Below, piece by piece: positions 44,078 to 55,520 of a DNA stretch of 64,000 nucleotides. Numbering within the stretch: position 1 is the stretch's first letter; every line of letters starts with the position of its first letter. The notes beneath the pieces were generated by a model. The model was not told the DNA's origin. It worked only from the letters and a program-made list of their open reading frames with translations, and did no database searches. The translations under genes were made by a program, and so were the position numbers. Source of the DNA: Macrotis lagotis (taxonomy: Eukaryota; Chordata; Mammalia; Peramelemorphia; Peramelidae); the NCBI RefSeq assembly GCF_037893015.1, contig NC_133661.1, forward strand, positions 241,373,105-241,437,104, read 5' to 3'.

Positions 44078-44340
44078 TGCTTTTATTGTTCAGTCATTTT
44101 TTCAATCATGTCTAACCTTTCCATGTCCCATCCCTTTGAGGTTTTCTCAGCAAAGATATTGGGTTTGTTTGCCATTTTCTTCTCCAGTTCATTTTAGAGA
44201 TGAGGAAACTGAGGCAAATGGATTTAAGTGATTTGCCCAGGGTCTCGGAGCTACTGTCTGAGGCTGAATTTGAACTCAAGAAGGTAAGTCTTCCTTATTG
44301 CTAGTCTAGTGCTCATTGTGCCACCTAACTGCTCCCTACT
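44078..44340 (-). mobile_element. MAR1-type SINE, nearly full length
   Basis: Antisense order: 'tgttcagtcattttttcaat', 'catgtctaacctttccatgt', 'tttgccattttcttctccag', 'agatgaggaaactgaggcaa', 'agtgatttgcccagggtctc', 'gtgctcattgtgccacctaa'. The left part is the RTE-like tail. Confidence 0.9.
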
Positions 44341-46214
44341 TTGCTTCCAGTTTCAAGTAATTTACTTACTAGGAGATTTTACCCTGTTAATGGTAGTGAC
44401 ATGATCAGTAATTAGAAACAGGATCTGGAATTGTGTATTTTCCACACATTCCACATAGTTACTTTAGCTTCTGATTAGCTGGAAGGTGTAATCTTCATTC
44501 TTGCTGTCTACTTATATCCCTGAGGAATTTAGATCCCTTCCAAATGAGTGTTTCTTTTTTAAAAAGTACTAAATTTATATCTTCTGTTTATGCCAAAGGC
44601 TTTCATTTTTTTCCCTAGTACCTCATTTTCATTGAGATTTGATGAGGATGTTATAATTTACATCTCATTCAGTTTTGCTTTACTCCATATCAAGGGTTTA
44701 TAGCACCCACACCTCTCTCTGGCCTGATAATTTCTGTGTGCAGATCTATTTGGAATTATATTTTAAATGTATTGAATTTTCTACTTGCAGTCAGAATTAA
44801 CAAAGTTCAAATTATTTCTTAGAAATTAAGTTATCCTCCCAGTTTAGTGCAAACCAATGCTAGTACCAATATATCTTAACTATACTGAAAGTAATCAAAA
44901 ACGTATCTCCATTTCTAACAGTACGTTTTTTTTATAGAACAGAGAAACTTTAATATCTTCCCTGCTACAGAGTTCTTGATCATTATTTATTGAGAATGGT
45001 ATGATAGGTCTCATTTAGAGAGTATGTGGTCCTTACTCTCTGCTTGCTTAAATCCTGACTTAAGGCAAACCAAAAAGGGATGGGAGGAGAGAGTGCAGGA
45101 GATAAATGGTCTTCCTCCTTGGTTGGAAAGTGAGTAAATTATTTTGGTTCTCTTGAAAGTATATGTTAAAAAAATTATTGCTTTATGATTTGGGGCTGTA
45201 TGTTTTCTAAATGGGGATTGAGATAATTACTTACAGCTTATGTAATCATACAAAGAAATTTTATACACATATAAATGTCCACTTTATAAAGTCTCCATGA
45301 TGTTGAATCATAAGTTATGCCTACTATCATTTAAATAAATATACTTTCAAGTGCCTGTAATTTTGGCTTAGAAATATTTTCAGAATACATGTTAAATGAT
45401 GACTTAATAATCTTGTCATTTTTAAAGAATATAAACATAAATATCCCATATGCAATTTACTCTTACAGTTCCTTGATCAAACATATACATTTAAATAAGT
45501 ATCTGCTTGGTAATTCCCAGTTACCAGTTGTACTAATGGATTTCACAGTTTGAAATTGATGCAAATAACTAATTCATGCTAAAATTTCATTACCCTTCAA
45601 CAGTTTGATGTCTGTTGCTCTTTTCTGAGGATCTATTAAAAATGAACCAAAAGGAAAGTAAGCACTAAAAAAATTATGTATATTTAGATGACATTAAAGC
45701 ATACAAGAAGATAAATCATTTGTTGGCATTACTATATTTGGTCTCTTCATGGATACTGAAATACAGAGATGCCTAGGAAAAATAAACCCAAACCACTCTA
45801 TGGCAAAAGGAACTAATGCTTAACTTTTATTTGGACAAGGCTATGAAATAAGAATCAATGAAACTTATACCTACATTACATCTATTGTAATATAATAGAT
45901 AAAATTAATTTATGTTAGGTAGGAAAAATATATTATAGTTAATGATATTTAATATTTAATGATAATATGCAAAGTATTAAATGAATGTTATGTATATGTA
46001 ATAAATAATAAAAAATGATTGCATATAATATATTGTATATATTATGTATATTATAATATATTTATATGGTGTATATATATAATATAATAACATGCTTTTA
46101 TAAATTATATATATATAATAAGTTACTTTTCTGTTCAGAAGTATACCTATATACATGTATGTGAATAGTCAAATATACAAGGGGGAATTGTCTGGGGTGT
46201 GTGTTTATCTGAGT
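44341..46214. other. Unassigned AT-rich interval
   Basis: No gene recognised. The stretch 45890-46120 is almost pure A/T with many TATA/ATAT inverted repeats. Confidence 0.5.
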
Positions 46215-46330
46215 TGATAATAGCTAGGAAGACTATGTCTCAGGTCCTATTTCTGACAAAAATTAGTTGTGTGATCCAAAGTAAATAACTTTACTTTTCA
46301 GTGATCTAGTTAGGTTTATATGAATATAAA
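46215..46330 (+). repeat. MIR-type remnant
   Basis: 'tctcaggtcctatttctgac' and 'attagttgtgtgatccaaag' are the sense MIR blocks. Confidence 0.5.
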
Positions 46331-48889
46331 TTGCAAAAAAAATGTCATTCTGTTTTGTTAAAGGGAATTTCTTCAGCTGAGAATTCTCTATACCAATGAA
46401 ATCAATGGTCTTCTTCCTATCCTACACACATATTGTATATTTATATGACATAGCTCAACTCAATATGATTGGATAGGATTCTTACTATCCAATTAAATCA
46501 TTCAATTAAATTTGCATCTTCTGGTCAACTTGCCCACAACTACTAAATGGATGAATTATGATGTTTCTAGTCACATTAATCTTTACAAATATAATATTGG
46601 TTTGTTTGGTTTTTATTTTTTGTTTTTGTCTGAATATTCACTTTAAACATGATCCTAAGAAAGACTTTATCTTAACATTGTGACTACTAATTCATATAAG
46701 CAATTTCAAAGTTCAGAATTTATCCAGAAATTCTTTTGAATGAAATATTCACTGTTTAGGTTCTTTTTTCTTTCCTATACTGCCTTGAGTTTAATGACAT
46801 TTATGCTTTACCATGTCAATTAGTATCTTCTTTCTGAAATTCTCCCTTTAGGCCCATAAGTCTTATTTGTAAATTTATGAATGATCAGTACAAAGATCAT
46901 CTAGGATTTTTTTTACTACTGTTTTACTTAATATCTGTTTTCCTATTTGGTTTACACTAAAATAGTTTTTTTAAAAAAAGCAACTTTTGTTCCATGGATC
47001 CCTTTATCATTGTGATGAAACCTACAGACCCCTTCTCAATATAATGTTTTTAAGTGCATAAAATACATAGGATTTCAAAAGAAACCAATTATGTTGATAT
47101 GTAGTTTAGGGAAAGAAGGATCAGGTAGCTGCTGCAGCACTTCCTTATTTCTCAGATCTTTGCACAAGGTTGAAGGTATACTGAGGAACCAAAATCTCCA
47201 TCCTCTCAGAACAGGGCAAAAAAAGGGGGGAAAAGAACTAAAGAGAAACTAAAAAGAAAAGGAATTACACAAGCATAGAAGGGGAATATGTATTCCACCC
47301 TCTTCCCCCAATCCTAGTAAGTGGCAAGAAGCCAGCTCCTTTAAATTTCTGTCTGCCCTAGCAAAGACAAAGTATATTCTGCTTAGGAAAACCTCTGCCT
47401 AAATTATAGTGGTTTCTGTTTTAAATCAGAAAAACAACAGTAGTTAGTTAGCAGTAAGTAATGGGCCTAGGGAAGGGAAAAGATTAAACAGGGAAACATT
47501 TCTTGTTACTCTCCTTTTGAAATCATTTCTTAGGAGCAAAAATTCTCAGAGGATACTAACATTTAAATGGGGAATAAATCCTTAGTGCAAGTAAATTAGC
47601 CTTTTGCCCACAGCTTCAGAGGCAGGGTTGGCTCTTTGGATGAGGAAAAAAAATTGAAGACTTCTAGAAGGTTCCAGTGGATTATAAAGCATGTTATCAA
47701 CAAACATGGAAACAATCTGTGATTTACCAGGTTCTCTCACTTGATAAATGTAAATCAGCTGGATCTTTTACATGTTGAAAATTCTGTGAGTCAGTAGGTT
47801 TTATAGGCTTTTTTGATATAAATCATTATCTTAAGCTAATTAAAATAATAACTGAAGCCTGAGGGACATGTTTATGAGGATACCCCTTCACATATTAAAT
47901 ACACAGGTAAAAGGCTAGGTGGGTGGTGCATTTCCATTTTATGGAACTGTTTCTTGGAGTTGTTCCTTCAAAATAGGTAAGCTTTCTAAAACAGCCAGGA
48001 AAAATGACTGCCTCTATCAAGTGACCTGACTTAATGAGTAACCAACTGTCCAGGTCCAAAAGCTGTTACTTGTAGAAAGTGGGGGGGGGGGGGGAGTTTA
48101 TATAGACCATGAAACCATAGCATTTTTCCAGTGTGGGGAAGGCAATAAATTTGAAAGTAATGTAGCATTGGAATAAATGGTTTTTAATAAGTGCAGCTGT
48201 TATTTTCATAAGACAGTATATCAAATTCTAGTTTTCTGTTTTGGAAATGTGTTAATTAGTTCACTTGTTTTGTTTAATTTGTGTCTACACTGTATTTGTT
48301 TATGATTCTTCAACTGTATGATGGGGTTTTCTATTAACCATCTTTACATGATGGAAATGATAACAATGTGCTTTTTGTCTTAGGATTTTTTTAAAATGTC
48401 TATTAAAATGTGAAATAATGCTAGATGCTTGCAAACAATTGCATGTCCTTGACTAGATTCTTTGGTGCCTAATTTAAGTCTGTAATAGTTAGCATCTGTG
48501 ATAAGTATGCAGGCTTCATTCCCTCAGATGGTGGAAATGAGGCTTATTTTCCTATTGCTGCAATTGATTTAGTACAGTTTGTCAATATAAAATATATTCC
48601 ATTTTTTAAAAAGATCACTTTAGGATCAAATGTAAAAGAAATTAAAAACCAAGTATCACATTGTAGGTAATTTTTGTAACTTTAAGGACAAAATCTGTAT
48701 GGATCACCAGGCCTTTGTTTACTCTTTAGTTACCTAGAAAACTTGGAAAAGTAAATTTTTTAGTTATTTGATTGGATAATCCCATTTTATTTCACAATTT
48801 GTGATTGAAAAACCTTTCAAAAATTCAATAGTCCACTCTTTGGTTGAATACCATGTGGTGAATATTATCAAATTTTTCTATGATGATCC
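46331..48889. other. Unassigned interval
   Basis: No gene or repeat family recognised over 2.5 kb. It holds a run of 14 G at 48081-48094. Composition rises in GC between 47100 and 47700 but without an open, splice-bounded frame I could support. Confidence 0.5.
48081..48094 (+). repeat. Poly-G run (14 G)
   Basis: Fourteen uninterrupted G, the longest in the window. Confidence 0.97.
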
Positions 48890-49010
48890 AGGACTTGGGA
48901 TGTAGTAGAATGAATACTGATCTTAGAGGCATTGGCTCTAGGTTCAAGTCTTCACCTTGACTCTTATTAACTATCCTGGGAAAGCTCTGACCTACGCCAT
49001 AGATAAAAAT
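48890..49010 (+). repeat. MIR-type remnant
   Basis: 'tcttagaggcattggctcta', 'ggttcaagtcttcaccttga' and 'ttaactatcctgggaaagct' follow the sense MIR head and core. Confidence 0.55.
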
Positions 49011-49559
49011 TAGTCAAGAAATATTTATGAAGTACTCTGGCACTGTGCTAAGGACTGGAATGTTTTATGAAGTTTAAAATATTAACGAAATTAAGAAATT
49101 TTTGAGAGCCAACATAACATAATAGATGAAGGGCAAACGTTGGACCCAGGGAAGAATGAAATCAAGATCTATCTTTGAAACATACTGGCAAGTCACCTAA
49201 AATTTTTTAATGCCCCTAGGCTACTCTCTAAGACTATAAATGTCAGACAAGTGCAACAAGTACAGACTTTCCATGTTAGGAGTTTCTAGGGCCAATGAAA
49301 TGAAAGGTTTGAACAATTCAAAAAATATTACTTTTTGCACTATAAAATCAGTTCATATGTACTTTAATCGATATAGACTCTATAGGAGTTTTAGATGTAT
49401 CTGTGCTGACCTCAGAATGTGAATCTATCAATAAACAACACATTAATGAGAATTTCTTTATTGTCTCATCTTTTGAGTCACTTTGAAACATAATATAAGA
49501 CATGGAACTGGAAATCAAATTTCAGAGTCAAAATTAGCACCTGAGAGGAAATTAAATAG

Positions 49560-50480
49560 TAATTAAGAATCAATTGTGCTCCTCACCATTAGTACAATAG
49601 AAATACTAAGAAAAAGATCAGTGTGTGCTGAAATATTTCAAGATAGAAATTGACATGGCCATTATAGGTTAGGTAAGATTTATCTGGTTTGAGGAAAAGG
49701 AGAGGCTTCATTTTAGGCAAATGTGATAATGTGACCAAATTTATGGATACAAGAAGAAATCTGGTTTGTGTAAGATTTGAAGGAGGAGGTGTGAGGTAGG
49801 GAGTAGTGTGAAAAATGACCAATATACTTAGTGGATTGACTATTACAATAGTTCAGTTCAGAAACATTAAAGGTCAGAATGGAGGGGGAGGACAATATGA
49901 ATGGACAGGAAGAAATGAATATGAGATATATGTGAGGTAAAACCAATAGAATTGAGATACTGATCAAAACTTGTAGGAGGCAAGAGATGTAGGGTGGATT
50001 GGAAGGAATAATAAGAAAGAGTTAAAGGAAACTCAGAGAATTTGATCTTGACTGACTGGTAAAAATGACAGTCTCACAAATAAAACTTATCAATACAGAA
50101 GTAAAAATGGTTTTTGTCATGTTGTAGGTTGTGTTGGGGTTCGTATTTGGATGAGAGTTTGGATCATGAGCTCAATTTTAGATACTTTGAGTTTCAGGTA
50201 TGAGTCACAAATTCAGAAGACAAATTATAGGAGATAAAAAGAAATATAAGACTAGAGATCTGGTAAGAGATTAAGGATGAAAATACACATTTTGGGGGTC
50301 ATCTGCATAACGATAGTAATTGGAGCCATAGAAGTAAATGCCAAGGAAGAAAAGGTAGAGTGATAAGCAGGTGGAAGACAAGAGTCTTGAGAAGCACTTC
50401 TATTAAGGAGCAAGAGAATGAACTAGTATGAGTAGAGTGGAAGGAGGAGAACGAACACAGTGAAATGGAAAGAGGGGTGA
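49560..50480 (-). pseudogene. L2 LINE reverse transcriptase fragment
   Basis: Read on the - strand this follows L2 ORF2: a stretch YRYADDP with the active-site YADD at 50298-50309, preceded by a LYLFFLGIYFYGSN-like block. Downstream (toward 49560) is the tract whose + strand reads 'attttagatactttgagttt', 'tttgatcttgactgactggt', 'gattgactattacaatagtt', the antisense of the L2 'LKLNMSKTE...LGVILD...' and 'ctggactattgcaatagtct' regions. Frames are broken. L2 encodes a non-LTR reverse transcriptase that has been inactive for a very long time in therian mammals. Confidence 0.75.
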
Positions 50481-51094
50481 TCAAAGTGTCAAGTTCTAAG
50501 AACAGATGAAGTATAAAAATCATTGTATGCTCTAATTAGTTTGCTAAAGACGTTGCAAAGAGTGTTAGTAGAAAAATCAGATGCAAGGAGTCGAGGTATG
50601 AGTGGGTAGAGAGTAAGTGGAGACTTGTAGAGATGTTCCTTTCTAGAAATTCAGAAGGAGAAAGAGAAAAGGATGAAAGTTTTAACACCCAACAGAATCG
50701 AGAGTATGTTTGTGTGTCTTTGATTTTGTAGGCTAGACAAGATTGTAGCTTTAGTTGTATGAGTGTGTGTAGAAAAGCCAGTGTCAGTGTCAAGGCAAGA
50801 GTGGAGTCCAACCTCAAAAATGCACACCCTGTTTCCTTAGATGCTTGTGCCATATAAAGAAACTTCCTAGAATGTCCATGAATATTCTCTTGTTTGAGTT
50901 TTTTTCTAATAGAGTTAGTAGATAAAAAGTGACCCTGTGTGACACTACCAAAGATCTCTCCTCCTTTTGCTTTGATTTGGCAAAATATTTCAGGAAGAGG
51001 AAGGTTGGTAAGGCCATCTGAATGACTCATTTATGGACCAAGAAACATTGATATTAAAAAGAGAGAGAAATGTTTTGAACATTGTTTCCTGATG
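50481..51094. other. Unassigned interval next to L2
   Basis: Purine-rich + strand with a 164-codon - strand frame (51030-50536) lacking any recognised motif. It may be further decayed L2, but I see no diagnostic block. Confidence 0.35.
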
Positions 51095-51245
51095 CAGTAT
51101 GGTAGAGTGAAAAGAGTTATGTCTAAGGAGCATAAGAGTAGGATGAAGTCCCTCTTCTCACACTAATTACATTTTATGATCCAGGGTCAGTCAATTTTCT
51201 TTGAGCCTCAGTTTCCTCATCTGTGAAATGAGGATTCTTGATTTA
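51095..51245 (+). repeat. MIR-type remnant
   Basis: 'ttatgatccagggtcagtca' and 'tgagcctcagtttcctcatctgtg' region match sense MIR. Confidence 0.7.
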
Positions 51246-51389
51246 AGTCAAATATTTAAGCAACATTACATCATCACTCAGATTCTCTCTTTAATGCAGT
51301 ATGTTATGTAATGGCCTAAAAGCTGTAACACAAGTCTCCCACTTGCCTCCCCAAATACCGAAAAGAATACAGGCATGACCATTAGCTAG

Positions 51390-52150
51390 AATCTTTGAAC
51401 TGTGTCTCAGCACTGGTCTCTGTGTGAATCTTCATCTAAATACTTTCTCTTTTCTGACTCCTGTGGACAGTTTCCAGAGCTTATCTCTAATACAGGTCTT
51501 TAGCACCTGTTGCTAACAATTTTGAAATTATCTTGTATTCCTCACTGCCCCTTAATCTTTATTTACTTACCAAATCTTCTAGGTGATGTAGTAGATAGAG
51601 TGCCAGATCTAACTTCAAATCCAATTTCTGATACTAACTGTGGGACCTGAGCAAGTGATTTAACTTCTGTTTGCCTCAGTTTTCTCATCTGTAAAATGGA
51701 TGATATAACAGTACCTACTTCTCAGGGTTATTGTGAGGATCAAAAGAGATAATAATTGTAAAATGTTTAGTCTGGAATCTGACACATAAGGGAGCATTAC
51801 ATAAATGTTTGTCATTATCACTTTATTTTTATTATTATTTATTATTGTTACTAATAATCCTACCTTTGCAACATCTTTTGAAACAGATTCCTCACAGCTC
51901 ACCATTAAGTCCTTCATCCGCTTTCATTAGGAATTTTGCAATAGCCTCCTTGTCTAAAATTTCTCCCTCTTCAACCCATCTCCCTCATAGTTGCTAGAAA
52001 AACAATTCAAGGGTATTCCAATAAACCACTGCTTTCAGGTTGACATCAAACTATTCATCTGATATTTGAGTCTATCAATGAACTGATTCCAATGGACTTA
52101 ATATATGTTAATGCATTTCTAATGCCTTATTGAAATCTTGCTAGTCATAG
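51390..52150 (+). repeat. L2 LINE 3' remnant split by MIR
   Basis: 'gaattttgcaatagcctcct', 'cttcaacccatctccctcat' and 'ttgctagaaaaacaattcaa' are the L2 tract 'tattgcaatagcctcctaac...caatccatcctccacacagctgccag'. The upstream half is at 51390-51580; a MIR at 51582-51822 lies between. Confidence 0.6.
51582..51822 (+). repeat. MIR/CORE-SINE, nearly full length
   Basis: 'taggtgatgtagtagataga' head, 'ctgtttgcctcagttttctc', 'atctgtaaaatggatgatat', 'tctcagggttattgtgagga', 'tcaaaagagataataattgt', 'gagcattacataaatgtttg'. Confidence 0.88.
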
Positions 52151-52154
52151 AATT

Positions 52155-52155
<1 letters not shown>

Positions 52156-52195
<40 letters not shown>

Positions 52196-52206
52196 TATAT
52201 ACATAC
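52156..52206. repeat. (AT)n microsatellite
   Basis: Pure (AT) run interrupted twice by 'ac'. Confidence 0.95.
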
Positions 52207-52384
52207 TATATATAGTTATCTGTTAAAAAAAGAACTATTTTGACATTATTTTTATTGAGTTCACACCAGCTATTATCAATTTTTGTTTGTTCCTAAGTAT
52301 TCACAAACCTTTAATAGTCTATTATAGAATTTTTCTGAGTATTTATGCCAAGTTCACAGTTCTATGTTATTAAAAATTAGAGTT

Positions 52385-52545
52385 GGAGATAGAAAAAACC
52401 TAGATTTGTATCCTTCATCAATTATTTACTAAATGTGTAAGCTTCAATATAGCTTTTGCCTTCTTTCAGCTTTAGTTTCTTCATCTATAAAATGAGGAAA
52501 TTGAACTAAATGACTCTGAGTTCCCCTCTTGCTCTAAATTACTGA
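52385..52545 (+). repeat. MIR-type remnant
   Basis: 'tagtttcttcatctataaaa' and 'tgaggaaattgaactaaatg' with 'actctgagttcccctcttgc' match sense MIR with its distal end. Confidence 0.7.
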
Positions 52546-54340
52546 TCTTTTGGTTTTACTATTTTTTTTTGAATATCAAACTTGCTGATCTACTGTGCAC
52601 TTTCTCCATTCTAGAAAATCCTTGAGCATCAATATCAAACAATATATTTGTAGCATTCATATCCATAATTATTTAAGTGATCAATTTCCTTATTTTAAAA
52701 TATAATTCATCCAAAAGATAAACCATGGATTCCATATTGGTCTATTAAGGAAAATGAAGCTTGAGGTACATACATGACTTTTTTGACAACTGTGATATTC
52801 AAATACATTTTTGGTTCCACTGTCAGAGATAGAATTCCCATTAAGATTCAGAAATGAGTAATTTTACACAAAGTTAAATAGATATAGACAGAAATATAAT
52901 TCTTGTAAACCACATTTCAAAACCTTGCAAATATCAGATATCAGAGAACCTTCAAGTTTTGATTCACTCTAAAGTGAACTAAAACTGGCAGCCCAGTTAT
53001 AGAAACAAAGATTATTCTGTCTACTGTGTGTGATGGAGCATGACCTTACAAGGTCACTGGCAACTAAAGAGAGAAGTGGAAAAAAAGGTGTTCATATCTA
53101 GTAGCCTTACTGAGAATCTGGGTCACAGTGTGAAGAAATTCCAAAGGTAATGTGATAATATGTCATGTCTACTCAAGGGCAATCAGTGGAAAGGTTCTGG
53201 ATCAAAAATAACTACATAGTTGAGAACTCTGAGAGGACATTCAGTACACCCCCACCCAGACAAACTTCTCAGAAGGAATGAGTTGGTAGTGTGTCAGGAA
53301 CTCAAAAGATACAACTTAATATTTCACTATCTTAAAGCTGTATTTCATTACACTTTCTAATTTACTAAAGGGAATAAGAACAAATTCAAGGTATTTTTTT
53401 ATTCAAAAAAGTAACTGGACTTTAATTGTTTTGGTTTCCTTTAGTCAATATGAGAGCTCTCTAAACTCAACTAAATGCAGATAGAGAACACTTAAACTAG
53501 AAACATTAATTGAATATGGGACCTGGAATGCAGGTTAATTCTATTCCAGTAAATACCACTTGAATAGGAAAATCTCTACATAATCAAGACTGCTAAACCT
53601 CATCAGACTACTCTTCTGTCTTAAGTGACATTGACTAAAACAAAATTTCATCCCATCAAAGGAATGAGAACAGTTCTGTGGTCTATTCTAACAGAATTTG
53701 ACATCCATTTGTATACTCAGCAAGCAAATATGATATAAAAAAACTCAAAATTTTTCCAGTTACTTTCTTTGCAAATAGCATGTGTTTATTCCATATGCCA
53801 ATGTGAAAAGTTAGAAACAACATTTTTTCCCCCAGGGAAGAAAAAAGCAGTTTTAAGGTGTGCCAGAAAAAAAAAAAAGTTGAGACAGAGGAAGAAAAGA
53901 AGAAAGGAGGAAAAAATGAAAGATGAAAAGAAAGGGAAAAGGAGGGAGAGACCAGATAATTTCTCTCACTAGAATTTGAGTAGAAGTGTAGGGGAAAAAG
54001 GCCCAAACTGGAATTTATAATTCTTTTAAGATTCTTAGTCTAATGGAAAGCCTTGAGGGAGTCAGGACACCTGAATTTTCAAATTGACTTTGGTCTCTCT
54101 CTGCAGCAAGTTGTGGTCTGATGCTGGGTGAATCAGTTCGGGTTCCAGACTTCTTTATGGCCTGTAAAATTCAGCCTGTCCCCCTAGAATTCAACCAGTC
54201 AATAATTCATAGCTGGAGGGAGTAGGAAATTTGCCAAAATATTTTAGTATAGCTAGCTACATAGAGACAGAGTGAGAGAGAAGTCACCAGGAAATGCAAC
54301 TAAAAGAAGTTACTCCTCACAGTCAGGTTGGGTCAATGTA
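52546..54340. other. Unassigned interval with purine-rich tract
   Basis: No gene recognised. At 53860-53955 the + strand is almost pure A/G; open frames on both strands over it are compositional artefacts. A weak MIR-like block is near 54020-54150. Confidence 0.5.
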
Positions 54341-54342
54341 AA

Positions 54343-54343
<1 letters not shown>

Positions 54344-54397
<54 letters not shown>
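54344..54397. repeat. (CA)n microsatellite
   Basis: Fifty-four bases of pure AC/CA dinucleotides, followed by imperfect acac-containing units to about 54460. It lies immediately upstream of the CpG cluster. Confidence 0.97.
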
Positions 54398-54402
<5 letters not shown>

Positions 54403-54419
54403 AAGACACACAGAGGCTC

Positions 54420-54629
54420 ATACACGCTCCTACTCGCACACACGCACACACATGCACGAATAGACACTTTTGGGGAACGGAGATCCCAACCCAGTCTGAG
54501 AGCGGCTGCTGTGCGGAGAACTCTTCAAAGACAAGGGGCAGTGAGGTAACCAGGAGCCAATCAGCGTGAAGGTGGATATTTGAACAGAGGGAGAGGGGGC
54601 ATAAAAAGACTAAGGATTTTTGGCTTCTC
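54420..54629 (+). promoter_or_regulatory. Candidate core promoter (CCAAT + TATA + CpG)
   Basis: About a dozen CpGs occur in 54420-54710, in a window otherwise nearly devoid of them. In order on the + strand: a CCAAT box in agccaatcagcg (54557-54563), a G-rich GC-box-like stretch gagggagaggggg (54588-54599), and the TATA-like box ataaaaag (54601-54608). Spacing between CCAAT and TATA is about 40 bases, and the expected start site is near 54630. The arrangement is typical of a tissue-restricted RNA polymerase II promoter. No repeat family explains it. The target gene is not identified. Confidence 0.5.
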
Positions 54630-54704
54630 GGTATCCTGCCTGCGTCTTGAGAGAAGGGGGAACTGGCTTTCGTTGGGCTGACTGCCTCCTACCAATCGGG
54701 GCAG
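54630..54704 (+). other. Possible non-coding first exon
   Basis: Starting about 25-30 bases after the TATA-like box, the sequence runs ggcttctcggtatcctgcct to a donor-like gcag|gtattt at 54704/54705. It has no ATG and several CpGs, as 5' UTR exons often do. The start is inferred from TATA spacing only. If splicing does not occur there, a 23-codon ATG frame begins near 54747. Confidence 0.35.
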
Positions 54705-54710
54705 GTATTT

Positions 54711-55454
54711 TTCAAAAGCAAGAAAACCTGAGAGGTCAGTGAGGAATGGGGGTCAAGTACACAGAGGTCATTTGCATTTTTTCAATTTCAGGATTTTTAG
54801 TGGGGGAGCAAATGAAATGCTAAGCCTGTGGTCCGCAGGGGTGTGCTTAATTTACATTCCACTATGTTCCACTTGTTTGTGCTACACCTGCTCTAAGGGT
54901 CTGCAACTGATAACCTGATCTCACAATAAAAATGAATGGAATGTAAGGCAGTCCCTCCTGGGTTACCGCCCTTTCCCCACCCCTTGATATTCTGGGACTA
55001 ATGAGCTGGGAGTGACTCGTGCCACTCTGTCCCGCCATTCTCAATACTCTCTGCTCCCTATCTCCTTGGCTGGGGTACAGTGAATTAAGGGAGATGCTGG
55101 ATCTGAAAAATGCCTTGGGCTCTTTCTGAGGGGAATCACTCTACAAATGAATGGCAGTAACTTATTTCTACTCTTCTTATCATTCATTCATTTTATCCAA
55201 GAACCTATTTTTAATGGAGGATGAGAAAAATAGAACTGTCTTCTGCTTCTTCCCAACTTTCTTGTCCTCCCCATTCCACCCCACAATCAACCAGAAGAGA
55301 TATCCAGCTTTTCAAATCCTCTTCTATCAGCTTCAAGTTCTCAAACTTATTTGGCTAATGACACATTCATTAATTCCTATAGGGAAGCTTTAAATTGGAT
55401 GTACATGCTAGCCATAGAAAGTAGGGCAAAAATAGGAATGGCATCAGATTACTA

Positions 55455-55459
<5 letters not shown>
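54711..55459. other. Unassigned interval downstream of promoter
   Basis: No recognised repeat. Would be the start of the first intron if the promoter is real. Confidence 0.4.

Positions 55460-55517
<58 letters not shown>
55460..55517. repeat. (CT)n microsatellite
   Basis: Fifty-eight bases of uninterrupted TC/CT dinucleotide; the longest perfect dinucleotide run in the window. Confidence 0.98.

Positions 55518-55520
<3 letters not shown>

Noticed and set aside
50536-51030. 164-codon - strand frame
   Set aside because: No recognised motif, adjacent to L2 debris, Leu/Ser-rich from purine-rich template; no gene signals.
53769-53972. Lys/Arg-rich 67-codon + strand frame
   Set aside because: Direct result of the purine-rich tract; the opposite strand is open for the same reason.
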